A DNA stretch of 64,000 nt from Streptomyces sp. F001 (GTDB lineage Bacteria; Actinomycetota; Actinomycetes; Streptomycetales; Streptomycetaceae), in the NCBI RefSeq assembly GCF_004187715.1, contig NZ_QZWF01000001.1, positions 434,001 to 498,000 of the forward strand. Reading direction: 5' to 3'. The position numbers and the translations under genes are program-made. Positions 23,234 to 31,628 of this stretch are shown here, in pieces. The notes beneath the pieces are model-generated. The model was not told the DNA's origin, made no database searches, and worked only from the letters and a program-made list of their open reading frames with translations. Each line of letters starts with the position of its first letter. Position 1 is the stretch's first letter.

Positions 23234-24340
23234 TCAGGTCGCGGTGTAACCGAGCTGGCGTCTCATATAAGGGGTCATGAGCGTCTTCGCCTTGGCCAGG
23301 ACGGTGGTACGGCTACCGAGGACCGCGGTCTCGCCGCCCGGTACGGGCAGCACGGTCAGTCCGTCGGCCGAGCCGAACGGCACGACCATCGGACTGCGCC
23401 GGACCGGCTGGTACATGCGGGGCTGCTTGCGGTGCCTGCCGGAACTGTTCAGGTAGGTGCGGATGTTGTGGGCGGCGAGGTCCGCCTGGGCGAGCGCGGT
23501 GGGGGTGATCTTGAACTCGCCGGCGTCGTTGACGTCGCCGACCGCGAACACGTCCGCCTTTCCCTCGACCCGGAGCATCCGGTCGACCTTCACCTGTCCG
23601 GCCGCGTTGAGCCAGTCGCCGTGCCCGGCCAGGCGCAGCCAGAGCGTGTTGGGGGTGGTGCCCGTCGTCCAGAAGGAGAGGTCGGCCTCGACGATGTTGC
23701 CGTCGGCGTCGCGGTAGGTGCCGAAGTCATTGCCGGGCGACATGAAGGAGTCGAGCCGTACCTGAACGTCGTGGGACTCCAGCCAGTCGCGGGCCTTGCG
23801 CCCGGCCCGTGCACTGCCCGTGGCATCGAGCAGCGCCGGCCCGGCATGGGCGAGCGTGACCCGGGCGTCCGGCCGGGCCAGCCGGATCTCGGCGCTGAGC
23901 TCGACGCCGGACGGCCCGCCGCCGACGACGAGGACGTGATCGGCGGCGGCGATGTTCCGCTGGTGCACCGCGAACGACGTGGCCGCCTCCTCGGCAGTGG
24001 TGCCGGTGAAGCGGGCCGGTTCCGGGTAGTCGGCGCCGGTGGCGATCACCAGCACGTCGTACGGCAGCCGCTCGCCCGTGGCCAGCACCACCTGCCGCTC
24101 GCCGGTCTCGACGCGGATTGCCTTGCCCACGACCACACGGCCGTGGCTCAGCAGTCGGTCGTACGGAACGAAGGGCGTCACCGACCACTCCGGGCGCACA
24201 CCGGCGCGCAGGGAGGCGATGCGGTGGAAGAAGATCTCCTTGCGGTCCACCAGCGTGACCCGTGCCGTCCCGTCCAGCCGTTTCGCCAGCCGGACGCCCG
24301 CATAGCCGCCGCCGATCACCACTACGTCGCCGTCATGCAC
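23234..24340 (-). CDS. FAD-dependent NAD(P)H oxidoreductase, NDH-2/AIF-like
   Basis: A 368-residue protein from GTG 24340, where the leader holds AGGAGACTCGGT. Two dinucleotide-binding motifs are visible: VVVIGGGYAGVRLA near the N-terminus for FAD, and VLVVGGGPSGVELSAE in the middle for NAD(P)H. The FAD-closing motif is DVFAVGDVNDAGE. No C-terminal membrane anchor is obvious. Such proteins oxidise NAD(P)H and reduce quinones or small acceptors. It lies downstream of YjbQ on the same strand, but a 139-bp gap argues for separate promoters. Confidence 0.87.
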   Translation of the reverse strand: MHDGDVVVIGGGYAGVRLAKRLDGTARVTLVDRKEIFFHRIASLRAGVRPEWSVTPFVPYDRLLSHGRVVVGKAIRVETGERQVVLATGERLPYDVLVIATGADYPEPARFTGTTAEEAATSFAVHQRNIAAADHVLVVGGGPSGVELSAEIRLARPDARVTLAHAGPALLDATGSARAGRKARDWLESHDVQVRLDSFMSPGNDFGTYRDADGNIVEADLSFWTTGTTPNTLWLRLAGHGDWLNAAGQVKVDRMLRVEGKADVFAVGDVNDAGEFKITPTALAQADLAAHNIRTYLNSSGRHRKQPRMYQPVRRSPMVVPFGSADGLTVLPVPGGETAVLGSRTTVLAKAKTLMTPYMRRQLGYTAT

Positions 24341-24479
24341 ACCGAGTCTCCTGTGCCTGGTGGGGGGAGCGAGTGCCGTGGTGCGGGTGCTCCGTCGGCC
24401 ACTCGCCTGTCGGCGAGCGTAACGCTTGAAAGATAAAGTTTCGGCGAGGCTCTGTGGGCGTTCTGTGAAGCGACGAGGA

Positions 24480-24908
24480 TCACGAACCCGCAAAGAAGCT
24501 CAAGCGCACCTTGCGTTCACGATTGTCCCGATTCGTATCCACCAGGCACACCGACTGCCACGTCCCCAGCTCGAGCCGTCCGTCCAGTACGGGCAGGGTC
24601 GCATGCGGGGGGACGAGTGCCGGGAGGACATGGTCGCGGCCGTGGCCGGGGCTGCCGTGGCGGTGCTGCCAGCGATCGTCGGCGGGGAGCAGGGTGTGCA
24701 GCGCGGCGAGGAGGTCGTCGTCGCTGCCCGCGCCCGTTTCGATGATCGCGATGCCGGCCGTGGCGTGCGGGACGAAGACGTTGAGCAGGCCGTCGCGGCC
24801 GGCGGCCACCTCGCTCAGGAAGGCCTCGCAGTCACGGGTGAGATCGACGACGTTCTCCGCGGAACCGGTGGCGACGTGCAGAACTCGGGTGCTGAACACA
24901 TCTGACAT
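24480..24908 (-). CDS. yjbQ: YjbQ family protein (UPF0047; secondary thiamine-phosphate synthase)
   Basis: A 142-residue protein from ATG 24908 with GGATGGAGGC immediately upstream, about the normal length for this family. Typical features are NVFVPHATAGIAIIE, the glycine/histidine loop HGSPGHGRDHVLPALV and a C-terminal LGTWQSVCLVDTN that closes the beta-barrel. Conserved His and Glu residues surround the presumed active site. Some members complement thiamine-phosphate synthase mutants weakly, so the true role is uncertain. It is divergent from the flavoprotein at 24993 over an 84-bp promoter gap. Confidence 0.9.
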   Translation of the reverse strand: MSDVFSTRVLHVATGSAENVVDLTRDCEAFLSEVAAGRDGLLNVFVPHATAGIAIIETGAGSDDDLLAALHTLLPADDRWQHRHGSPGHGRDHVLPALVPPHATLPVLDGRLELGTWQSVCLVDTNRDNRERKVRLSFFAGS

Positions 24909-24992
24909 GCCTCCATCCTGACCCACGGGCCGCCGCCCACGCCCGACCGACCGCGCGGGAAGATCCACGGACTCGACGCTGTTGGTGGAATC

Positions 24993-26072
24993 GTGAACAA
25001 CACGCGCGAGGTCGAGGTTGTCGTCATAGGCGCCGGCCAGGCCGGACTGGCCGGCGCCTATCACCTGCGGCGGGCCGGTTTTGAGCCGGACCGCGACTTT
25101 GTGGTGCTGGACCACTCCCCCGGTCCGGGCGGCGCGTGGCAGTTCCGGTGGCCTTCACTGACGTACGGCAAGGTGCACGGGATGCACGCGCTGCCGGGGA
25201 TGGAGCTGACGGGCGCCGATCCGGCGCGGCCGTCGTCGGAGGTGATCCGCGAGTACTTCGCCGCGTACGAGGAGACGTTCGACCTGCGCGTACGGCGGCC
25301 CGTCGATGTGCACTCCGTGCGGGAAGGCCCGGGCGGGCGGCTGCTCGTCGAGACCTCGGCCGGAGACTGGGCCACGCGGGCGCTGATCAACGCGACCGGT
25401 ACCTGGGACCGGCCCTTCTGGCCGCGTTATCCGGGCCAGGAGACCTTCCGCGGGCGGCAGTTGCACACCGCTCAGTACCCCGGGCCCGAGGAGTTCGCCG
25501 GACAGCGGGTCGTCGTGGTGGGCGGCGGCGCCTCCGGTACACAGCATCTGCTGGAGATCGCCCCGTACGCGGCCGCCACCACCTGGGTGACACGGCGGCC
25601 ACCCGTCTTCCGTGAGGGGCCCTTCGACGAAAATGCCGGCCGGGCGGCGGTCGCGCTCGTGGAGGAACGGGTACGGCAGGGACTGCCGCCCAAGAGTGTG
25701 GTTTCCGTCACAGGCCTGCCGCTGAACGACGCCATTCGGCAGGGACTGACGGACGGAGTGCTGGACCGGCAGCCGATGTTCGACCGGATCACGCCGGACG
25801 GTGTCGAATGGCAGGACGGACGGCACGTGAGCGCGGACGTCATCCTCTGGGCGACCGGATTCCGGGCCGCCGTCGACCACCTGGCGCCGCTGCGGCTGCG
25901 TGAACCGGGCGGCGGCATCCGGGTGGACGGAACGCGCGCGGTCGCCGACCCGCGGATCCACCTCGTCGGCTACGGCCCCTCGGCCAGCACCATCGGCGCC
26001 AACCGGGCCGGGCGGGCGGCCGTACGGGACATCAGGCGACTGCTGGCCGAGGAGCGGCCCGTCGCCGCATGA
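24993..26072 (+). CDS. Flavin-containing monooxygenase-like NAD(P)/FAD oxidoreductase
   Basis: A 359-residue protein from GTG 24993. The N-terminal FAD motif VVVIGAGQAGLAGAYHL and the NADPH motif VVVVGGGASGTQHLLE are intact, as is the second flavin motif DVILWATGFRAAV near residue 290. The build is that of CzcO/TrkA-like flavoproteins, which may be monooxygenases or thioredoxin-reductase-like enzymes. The first possible start gives the complete Rossmann strand. It runs away from yjbQ and converges on the MltG-like gene. No substrate can be deduced. Confidence 0.88.
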   Translation: MNNTREVEVVVIGAGQAGLAGAYHLRRAGFEPDRDFVVLDHSPGPGGAWQFRWPSLTYGKVHGMHALPGMELTGADPARPSSEVIREYFAAYEETFDLRVRRPVDVHSVREGPGGRLLVETSAGDWATRALINATGTWDRPFWPRYPGQETFRGRQLHTAQYPGPEEFAGQRVVVVGGGASGTQHLLEIAPYAAATTWVTRRPPVFREGPFDENAGRAAVALVEERVRQGLPPKSVVSVTGLPLNDAIRQGLTDGVLDRQPMFDRITPDGVEWQDGRHVSADVILWATGFRAAVDHLAPLRLREPGGGIRVDGTRAVADPRIHLVGYGPSASTIGANRAGRAAVRDIRRLLAEERPVAA

Positions 26073-26120
26073 CGTCCAGCGGTGTCGTGCGGCCGCCTTG
26101 CCGCCCGATGTTCCCTCGGG

Positions 26121-26975
26121 TCACCGCGTCGGCTGCGGGCTCACGGTCGCCTGCTGTGTGTTGAACTCGGCGACATTGCGCTGGTGTTCCGCGTAGTCGG
26201 CTGTGAAGCGGGTGTCGCCCGGCTTGACCGTGACGAAGTACAGCCAGTTGCCCGGGGTCGGGTTGATCGCGGCGCGCATCGCCTCCTCACCCGGGTTGTC
26301 GATCGGCGTGGGCGGCAGGCCCATGCGCTGGTACGAGTTGTAGGGGCTGTCGATACGGGTGTCGTTCAGCGTCGTCCTCAGCTTGGTGCGGTTGAGGGCG
26401 TAGTTGATGGTGGAGTCCATCTGGAGCGGCATACCGCGCTCCAGGCGGTTGAAGATGACCCGGGCCACCTTCCCCATGTCGGCCTTGGTCGCGGCCTCGG
26501 CCTGGATGATGCTCGCGATGGTGACCGCCTGGTAGACGTTCATGGCGTTGCGCTGCGCCCCGGCGGCGATCGGGGCGCCGTTGAACTTCCTGTTGGCGGT
26601 GTCGACCATCGTCGACAGCAACTGCTCCGGCGTCGCCTTCTCGGGCAGCGGATATGTCGCCGGGAAGAGATAGCCCTCCGGGTTGCCGTCGGCGTCGTTC
26701 GGCAGTTTCAGCTTGGCCCTGGGGAGGGCCTTCTTGGTGGTGCCGGGGGGCAGTTCGAGGACCTTGTCGACGGCCTCGTAGACCTGGCCGGCGCGCCAGC
26801 CCTCCGGGATCACCAGCGATGTGGGTCTGGCCTCCTCGTCGTCCCCGTGGGTCAGCAGCGGCACCGCCACGGCGGTACCGGCCAGGACGGCTCCGATTGC
26901 GATGAGGGCGGCACGGCCCCGGCGCGTCAGTCGAGTCCTGCGAGTCGTGCTCCGTGGCGGAGTATTCATCTGCAT
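26121..26975 (-). CDS. Short MltG/YceG-like endolytic transglycosylase
   Basis: A 284-residue protein from ATG 26975 (ATG 26969 is the alternative). A basic cytoplasmic start is followed by one membrane helix, about residues 22-42, and an external YceG domain. The motif ASIIQAEA spans residues 154-161: the first acid of the usual ASIVEKE is Gln158, while Glu160 is kept. KVARVIFNRLERGMPLQMDS and YNSYQRMGLPPTPIDNPG follow as in the family. Streptomyces normally also has a much longer MltG; this looks like a shorter second version. It should cut nascent peptidoglycan strands if active. Confidence 0.82.
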   Translation of the reverse strand: MQMNTPPRSTTRRTRLTRRGRAALIAIGAVLAGTAVAVPLLTHGDDEEARPTSLVIPEGWRAGQVYEAVDKVLELPPGTTKKALPRAKLKLPNDADGNPEGYLFPATYPLPEKATPEQLLSTMVDTANRKFNGAPIAAGAQRNAMNVYQAVTIASIIQAEAATKADMGKVARVIFNRLERGMPLQMDSTINYALNRTKLRTTLNDTRIDSPYNSYQRMGLPPTPIDNPGEEAMRAAINPTPGNWLYFVTVKPGDTRFTADYAEHQRNVAEFNTQQATVSPQPTR

Positions 26976-26994
26976 GCGGGCACGGTAACCCGCA
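26975..26994 (-). promoter_or_regulatory. Hairpin at the start of the MltG-like gene
   Basis: TGCGGG-CACGGTAA-CCCGCA is a perfect 6-bp inverted repeat between the ABC transporter stop (27019) and the ATG at 26975. It occupies the place where a ribosome site is expected, and no such site is visible. It may end the ABC transcript or control translation. Confidence 0.4.
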
Positions 26995-27018
26995 CATCGC
27001 TACAAACCCGGCATATCG

Positions 27019-28869
27019 TCACCTTGTCGGCTCAAGTTGGGCGTCCCGGCGTACCAGCGCCGCATACCGCCCGTCAAGCTCCAACAGCTCCTCGTGCGTG
27101 CCCCGTTCGACCGCGCGCCCGGCGTCCAGGACCACGATCTGGTCGGCGCCCCGAACGGTGGACAGCCGGTGGGCGATGGTGAGCGTCGTCCGGTTGGCCG
27201 ACAGTGCGTCGATCGCCTCCTGGACGGCGCGTTCGGTGCGGGTGTCCAGCGCGCTGGTCGCCTCGTCGAGGATCAGCACCGGCGGATCGCGCAGGATCGT
27301 ACGGGCGATGGCCAGGCGCTGCTTCTCACCGCCGGAGAAGCGGTGGCCGCGCTCACCCACGACGGTGTCGTAGCCGTCGGGCAGGGCGGCGATGTGCTCG
27401 TGGATCTGGGCCGCCCGGGCCGCCGCGTGCAGCTCCTCGTCGGTGGCATCGGGTTTGGCGAAGCGGAGGTTGTCGGCGACCGAGGCGTGGAAGAGGTACG
27501 TCTCCTGGGAGACGACGCCGACCGCCCGGGCGAGGGTGTCGAAGTCCAGGTCGCGGACGTCGACGCCGTCGAGGGTGACCCGGCCGCCCGTCACGTCGTA
27601 CAGCCGCGGCACCAGGTAGCCCAGCGTGGACTTGCCGGCGCCGGTCGGGCCGACGATCGCGAGGCTGCCGCCGGCCGGGACGGTGAGGTCGATGCCGTCG
27701 AGGACGGGGCTTCCCTTGCCGTCGTAGCGGAACTCGACGCCCTCGAAGCGGACTTCGCCCTTGACCGGGTCGAGACGGAGGGGGCGCTCGCGCTCGGTGA
27801 TGTCGACGGGCAGGTCGAGGTACTCGAAGATGCGCTGGAAGAGGGCCAGCGAGGTCTGGATCTGGACGCCGGTGCCGAGCAGGCTGACCGCCGGGCGGAA
27901 CAGGCCCTGCTGAAGGGAGACGAAGGCGACGATCGTGCCGATGGAGACCTCCGGACCGCCCAGATGGAGGGCCAGGCCGGCCGTCCAGTAGATGACGGCG
28001 GGCATGGCGGCCATGACGATCGTGATGACAGCCATCCGCCAGCGGCCGGCCATGTTCGACCGCACCTCGAGGTCGACCAACCGGTCGGACTCCTCGGCGA
28101 AGGACTTCGTCAGCGACTCGGCGCGGCCCATGGTGCGGCCCAGCAGGATGCCGCTGACCGACAGCGACTCGGTGACCGTCGCGGCCATCGCGGCCATCTG
28201 CTTCTGACGCTGCGTGGTGATCTTCCGGCGTTCGTCGCCGACCCGGCGGCTGATCCACACGAACGCCGGCAGCAGGAGCAGCGAGACGACGGTCAGCCGC
28301 CAGTCGAGGGCCAGCATCGCGATGATCGTGGCGACGACGCTGGTGAAGTTGGAGACCAGGGAGGTGGCCGTGGAGGTGACGGTGGCCTGCATGCCGCCGA
28401 TGTCGTTGGCGATGCGGGACTGGACCTCGCCCGTGCGGGTGCGGGTGAAGAAGGCGAGCGACATGCGCTGCAACCGGCCGTAGACGGCGGTGCGCAGATC
28501 GTGCATGACGCGCTGGCCGACCGTCGTCGAGATCAGGGTCTGCAGGACGCCGAAGACGCTGGACAGTACGGCGCTGAGGATCATGCCGAGGGCCAGCAGG
28601 GTGAGCAGGCCGGTCCGTCCCTGGGGGATCGCGGTGTCGAGGATCGCCTTGAGCAGGAACGGCGTGGCGACCGATACCAGCGACGAGGCGCCGACGAGCA
28701 GGCCGACGACGAGCAGTCGGCCACGGTAGGGGCGGAAGAGTTTCAGGATGCGACGCACCTGCCGCGGCTGCTCCTCGGAGTCGTCGGGCGGCGTCCAGGC
28801 GGGTTCGTGGTCGGGTTTCATGAGCTCCTTCAGGAGGGGGTCGGCGACGACTGGCGGAGCGTAGCTCAT
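27019..28869 (-). CDS. ABC exporter, fused permease and ATPase (MsbA/MDR type)
   Basis: A 616-residue half-transporter from ATG 28869. Six membrane helices lie at about residues 50-335. The ATPase domain has an intact Walker A (GPTGAGKS), signature (FSGGEKQRLAIART), Walker B (VLILDEATSALD) and switch His (IAHRLS), so it can act as a homodimer. It is divergent from a MarR regulator over 45 bp, and its ATG lies inside a palindrome. No clear ribosome site precedes the start, so the transcript may be leaderless. A drug or lipid export role under MarR control is the usual arrangement. Confidence 0.93.
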   Translation of the reverse strand: MSYAPPVVADPLLKELMKPDHEPAWTPPDDSEEQPRQVRRILKLFRPYRGRLLVVGLLVGASSLVSVATPFLLKAILDTAIPQGRTGLLTLLALGMILSAVLSSVFGVLQTLISTTVGQRVMHDLRTAVYGRLQRMSLAFFTRTRTGEVQSRIANDIGGMQATVTSTATSLVSNFTSVVATIIAMLALDWRLTVVSLLLLPAFVWISRRVGDERRKITTQRQKQMAAMAATVTESLSVSGILLGRTMGRAESLTKSFAEESDRLVDLEVRSNMAGRWRMAVITIVMAAMPAVIYWTAGLALHLGGPEVSIGTIVAFVSLQQGLFRPAVSLLGTGVQIQTSLALFQRIFEYLDLPVDITERERPLRLDPVKGEVRFEGVEFRYDGKGSPVLDGIDLTVPAGGSLAIVGPTGAGKSTLGYLVPRLYDVTGGRVTLDGVDVRDLDFDTLARAVGVVSQETYLFHASVADNLRFAKPDATDEELHAAARAAQIHEHIAALPDGYDTVVGERGHRFSGGEKQRLAIARTILRDPPVLILDEATSALDTRTERAVQEAIDALSANRTTLTIAHRLSTVRGADQIVVLDAGRAVERGTHEELLELDGRYAALVRRDAQLEPTR

Positions 28870-28889
28870 TGTTACCTATACTCACAATG
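28867..28889. promoter_or_regulatory. Palindrome between the MarR and ABC exporter genes
   Basis: CATTGT-N11-ACAATG overlaps the ABC gene start codon (28867-28869) and lies 26 bp before the MarR ATG. It sits in an unusually A/T-rich patch with TATA-like elements on both strands. A MarR dimer bound here would block both promoters. Confidence 0.7.
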
Positions 28890-28914
28890 AACGTGGTCCT
28901 GATATTGTTCCCGC

Positions 28915-29382
28915 ATGACCACCTCCGACCCCGACGGACTGCTCGCCGAGCAGCTGCTGCGGCTCACCCGCCGGGTGCACCGGATCCAGAAACGCCATCT
29001 CCAACAGCGTGCCCTGGGCATCACCCCGGCGCAGTCCCGGCTGCTGCGCACCCTCGTGCACTACGACTCGCCGCCCCGTATGGCCGACCTCGCCGAGCGG
29101 CTGGAAGTGGTGCCGCGTGCCGTGACGACACTGGTCGACGCCCTGGAGGCGAGCGGCAAGGTGCGCAGGGTTCCCGACCCGAGCAACCGCAGGGTGATCC
29201 GGATCGACCTCACGCCCGAGGGACGCGAGGCGCTGCGCGAGCTGCACGCAGCGCGCAGATCGGCCGCGGAGGAGATCCTCGCGCCTCTCACGGACGAGCA
29301 GCGGGAGGTGCTCGGGGGGCTGCTGGACACACTGGTCGACGGGGGGCTTGGCGGCGCCGACGCCGGCCAGATGCTCTCGTAG
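28915..29382 (+). CDS. MarR-family transcriptional regulator
   Basis: A 155-residue protein from ATG 28915. The winged-helix region is PRMADLAERLEVVPRAVTTLVDALE, followed by the wing RRVPDPSNRRVIRIDLTPEG typical of MarR proteins. Flanking N- and C-terminal helices form the dimer interface. No ribosome site precedes the ATG; TATTGT at 28903-28908 would suit a leaderless transcript. The divergent neighbour is an ABC exporter, so it most likely represses that gene and itself. Confidence 0.92.
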   Translation: MTTSDPDGLLAEQLLRLTRRVHRIQKRHLQQRALGITPAQSRLLRTLVHYDSPPRMADLAERLEVVPRAVTTLVDALEASGKVRRVPDPSNRRVIRIDLTPEGREALRELHAARRSAAEEILAPLTDEQREVLGGLLDTLVDGGLGGADAGQMLS

Positions 29383-29831
29383 GCCCCCACACCAAGAGCC
29401 GCGTCCTGCCGCTCCTGGTTGCGGAGTGGCAACGCACGGCTCGTTGCGGCGAGTGATCAACGGGCCTCGGACGCAGGCTCCTTGGCCGACGCCGTGGGCA
29501 GAGCCGCTTCGTGGGCGTCCGGCACGAAGGCGATCTCCCCGTCCAGCACCTTCTTCGCCCGTACGGCATCCAGCGCGCGGTCCTCGCATCGCCGGTGCCA
29601 CGGCGAGTCGGGCACCCGCAATGAGGCCTTGGTGACGGGAGGCGCGCGAGGTGAGTCCCGCGGTAGCCGGATCTGTGCGCTGCCACGGAAAACCGGTTGC
29701 CTTCGACCACGTGGTGACGCGAACCTTTCACGGCCTGTTCCCGCCGTGCACAGTCCTTTCCGTTTCGCATCCTCACCCCCTTCACCAACCGCCATCCCTT
29801 CCGCCCACCTGACACGAGCCACTGGGACGTC
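29383..29831. other. 449-bp intergenic region with a possible minus-strand relic
   Basis: No complete gene is supported. On the minus strand, about 29457-29640, a frame reads VPDSPWHRRCEDRALDAV and then AKKVLDGEIAFVPDAHEAA with coding-like composition, but no plausible start or ribosome site is visible. It may be a gene fragment or a small ORF. The right part should hold the promoter of the ABC exporter pair. Confidence 0.35.
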
Positions 29832-31628
29832 ATGCAGATCCAAGACCTTCCGTATCCCGACCCAGGTGTGCCGGACGCGCGGTCGGGGCCGCGGTTCCTG
29901 TGGTGGCTCGGCCGGAATCAGCTGCGTGGACAGTTCAGATCGCTGGCCTGGGGACTGCTGCACTTCGTGTCGGTCTCCGCGTTGCCGTTCTGTGTGGGCT
30001 TCGCCGTCCAGGCCGTGATCGACCGATCCGGCTCCCGGCTCGCCCTCGCAGGCGGGCTGATGGCGCTGGCCTGCGCCGGCAACGCGATCGGCGACACCTT
30101 CCTGCATCGCGCGGCGGTCACCAACTGGATCACCGCGGCCGCTCGCGTCCAGCAACTCCTGGCTCGCAAGGCCGCGCTGCTGGGCTCCGCACTGACCCGG
30201 CGCGTCGCGGCGGGCGAGGTGGTGGCCGTCTCCACGGGTGATGTCGAGAAGATCGGCTGGTTCGTGGAGGCCGTGTCACGCTTCACCGCCGCGGCCGTCA
30301 GCATCGTGCTCGTCTGCGTCGGCCTGGTCGTCTACCAGCCGGCCCTCGGCGTGGTCGTCGCCGTGGGCCTGCCCGTCCTCGCGGTGGCGGTGCTGCCGCT
30401 GCTGCCCCGCGCGACCCGGCGCGCCGACTTCCAGCGCGAGAAAGCAGGACGGGCCACCGAGCTGGCCTCGGACACCGTCGCCGGGCTGCGCGTCCTGCGC
30501 GGCATCGGCGGTGAGGAACTGTTCCTCGACCGCTACCGCCGCGCATCCCAGGAGGTCCGCCACGCGGCCGTGCGCAGCGCCCGGATGTGGTCGCTGATCT
30601 CGGCCATCCAGGTACTGCTGCCGGGGCTGCTGCTGATCGCGGTCGTCTGGTACGGCGTGCACCTGGCCCGCCAGGGCCGGATCACCGTCGGTGAACTCGT
30701 CACCGTGTACAGCTCCGTCATGATCCTCACGTATCCGTTGCGGCACTTCGAGGAAATCGCGATGGCCTACTCCTTCTCGCGGCCTTCGGCCAGGCGGGCG
30801 GCGCGGGTTCTGTCCCTGGAGCGGGTCACGTCCGCCGAGGGGTCACGCGAGGCCGATCTGCCCTCGGGCGACCTGTACGACCCGGCCAGCGGTCTGCTCG
30901 CGCCGGCCGGCCGGCTCACCGCCGTGGTGTGCGGCGACCCGGACGCGGCGGGGCGACTGGCGGAACGCCTCGGCGGACACCCCACGGAGGCGGGCGCATC
31001 GGCGCTGCTCGACGGCGTCCCGCTGGACGAGCTGCCGCTCGACAGTGCTCGGACGGCCGTGCTGGTGCAGGACAAGGACCCGGTGCTTCTGTCGGGCTCG
31101 CTGCGCGAACTGCTCGACGTGCCCGCCTCGGGAGACGTCGGCGCCGAGGAGGCGCTGGCGGCCGCACAGTGCGGGGACGTGCTGACGGCACTCGTCCAGG
31201 GCTCGCTCGACACCGAGGACCCGATGGACGCCCGCATCACCGAACGCGGACGGTCCCTCTCCGGCGGCCAGCGCCAGCGGCTCGCACTGGCACGGTCGCT
31301 CATCACCGACCCGGAGGTGCTCGTCCTGGACGAACCGACCTCCGCCGTCGACTCCCACACCGAGGCCCGGATCGCGGAAGGCGTGCGCAGTCTGCGAACA
31401 GGCCGCACCACGGTCGTCTTCACCTCCTCGCCGCTGCTTCTGGACCGGGCCGACCGGGTGGTGCTCGTGCACGAGGGCGAGGTGGCGGCGGTGGGCGTGC
31501 ACCGGGAACTGGTGCACAAGGAGCCCCGGTACCGGGCCGTGGTGACCCGCGAGACCGAGGACGAGGCCGCCCTGAGCGGCGCGCTGGACAAGCTGGATGA
31601 GCTGGACGAGATCGAGGAGACCGCATGA
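29832..31628 (+). CDS. ABC exporter subunit 1 (degenerate Walker A) of a heterodimeric pair
   Basis: A 598-residue permease-ATPase fusion from ATG 29832. Six membrane helices lie in the first 330 residues. The ATPase domain has lost the P-loop: where GxxGxGKS is expected, near residue 365, it reads CGDPDAAG. The signature LSGGQRQRLALARSL (about 475) and Walker B VLVLDEPTSAVD are intact, but the switch His is Ser (FTSSP). It overlaps the next gene by four bases. The subunit therefore supplies a working signature to its partner but cannot bind ATP normally at its own site. Confidence 0.9.
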   Translation: MQIQDLPYPDPGVPDARSGPRFLWWLGRNQLRGQFRSLAWGLLHFVSVSALPFCVGFAVQAVIDRSGSRLALAGGLMALACAGNAIGDTFLHRAAVTNWITAAARVQQLLARKAALLGSALTRRVAAGEVVAVSTGDVEKIGWFVEAVSRFTAAAVSIVLVCVGLVVYQPALGVVVAVGLPVLAVAVLPLLPRATRRADFQREKAGRATELASDTVAGLRVLRGIGGEELFLDRYRRASQEVRHAAVRSARMWSLISAIQVLLPGLLLIAVVWYGVHLARQGRITVGELVTVYSSVMILTYPLRHFEEIAMAYSFSRPSARRAARVLSLERVTSAEGSREADLPSGDLYDPASGLLAPAGRLTAVVCGDPDAAGRLAERLGGHPTEAGASALLDGVPLDELPLDSARTAVLVQDKDPVLLSGSLRELLDVPASGDVGAEEALAAAQCGDVLTALVQGSLDTEDPMDARITERGRSLSGGQRQRLALARSLITDPEVLVLDEPTSAVDSHTEARIAEGVRSLRTGRTTVVFTSSPLLLDRADRVVLVHEGEVAAVGVHRELVHKEPRYRAVVTRETEDEAALSGALDKLDELDEIEETA

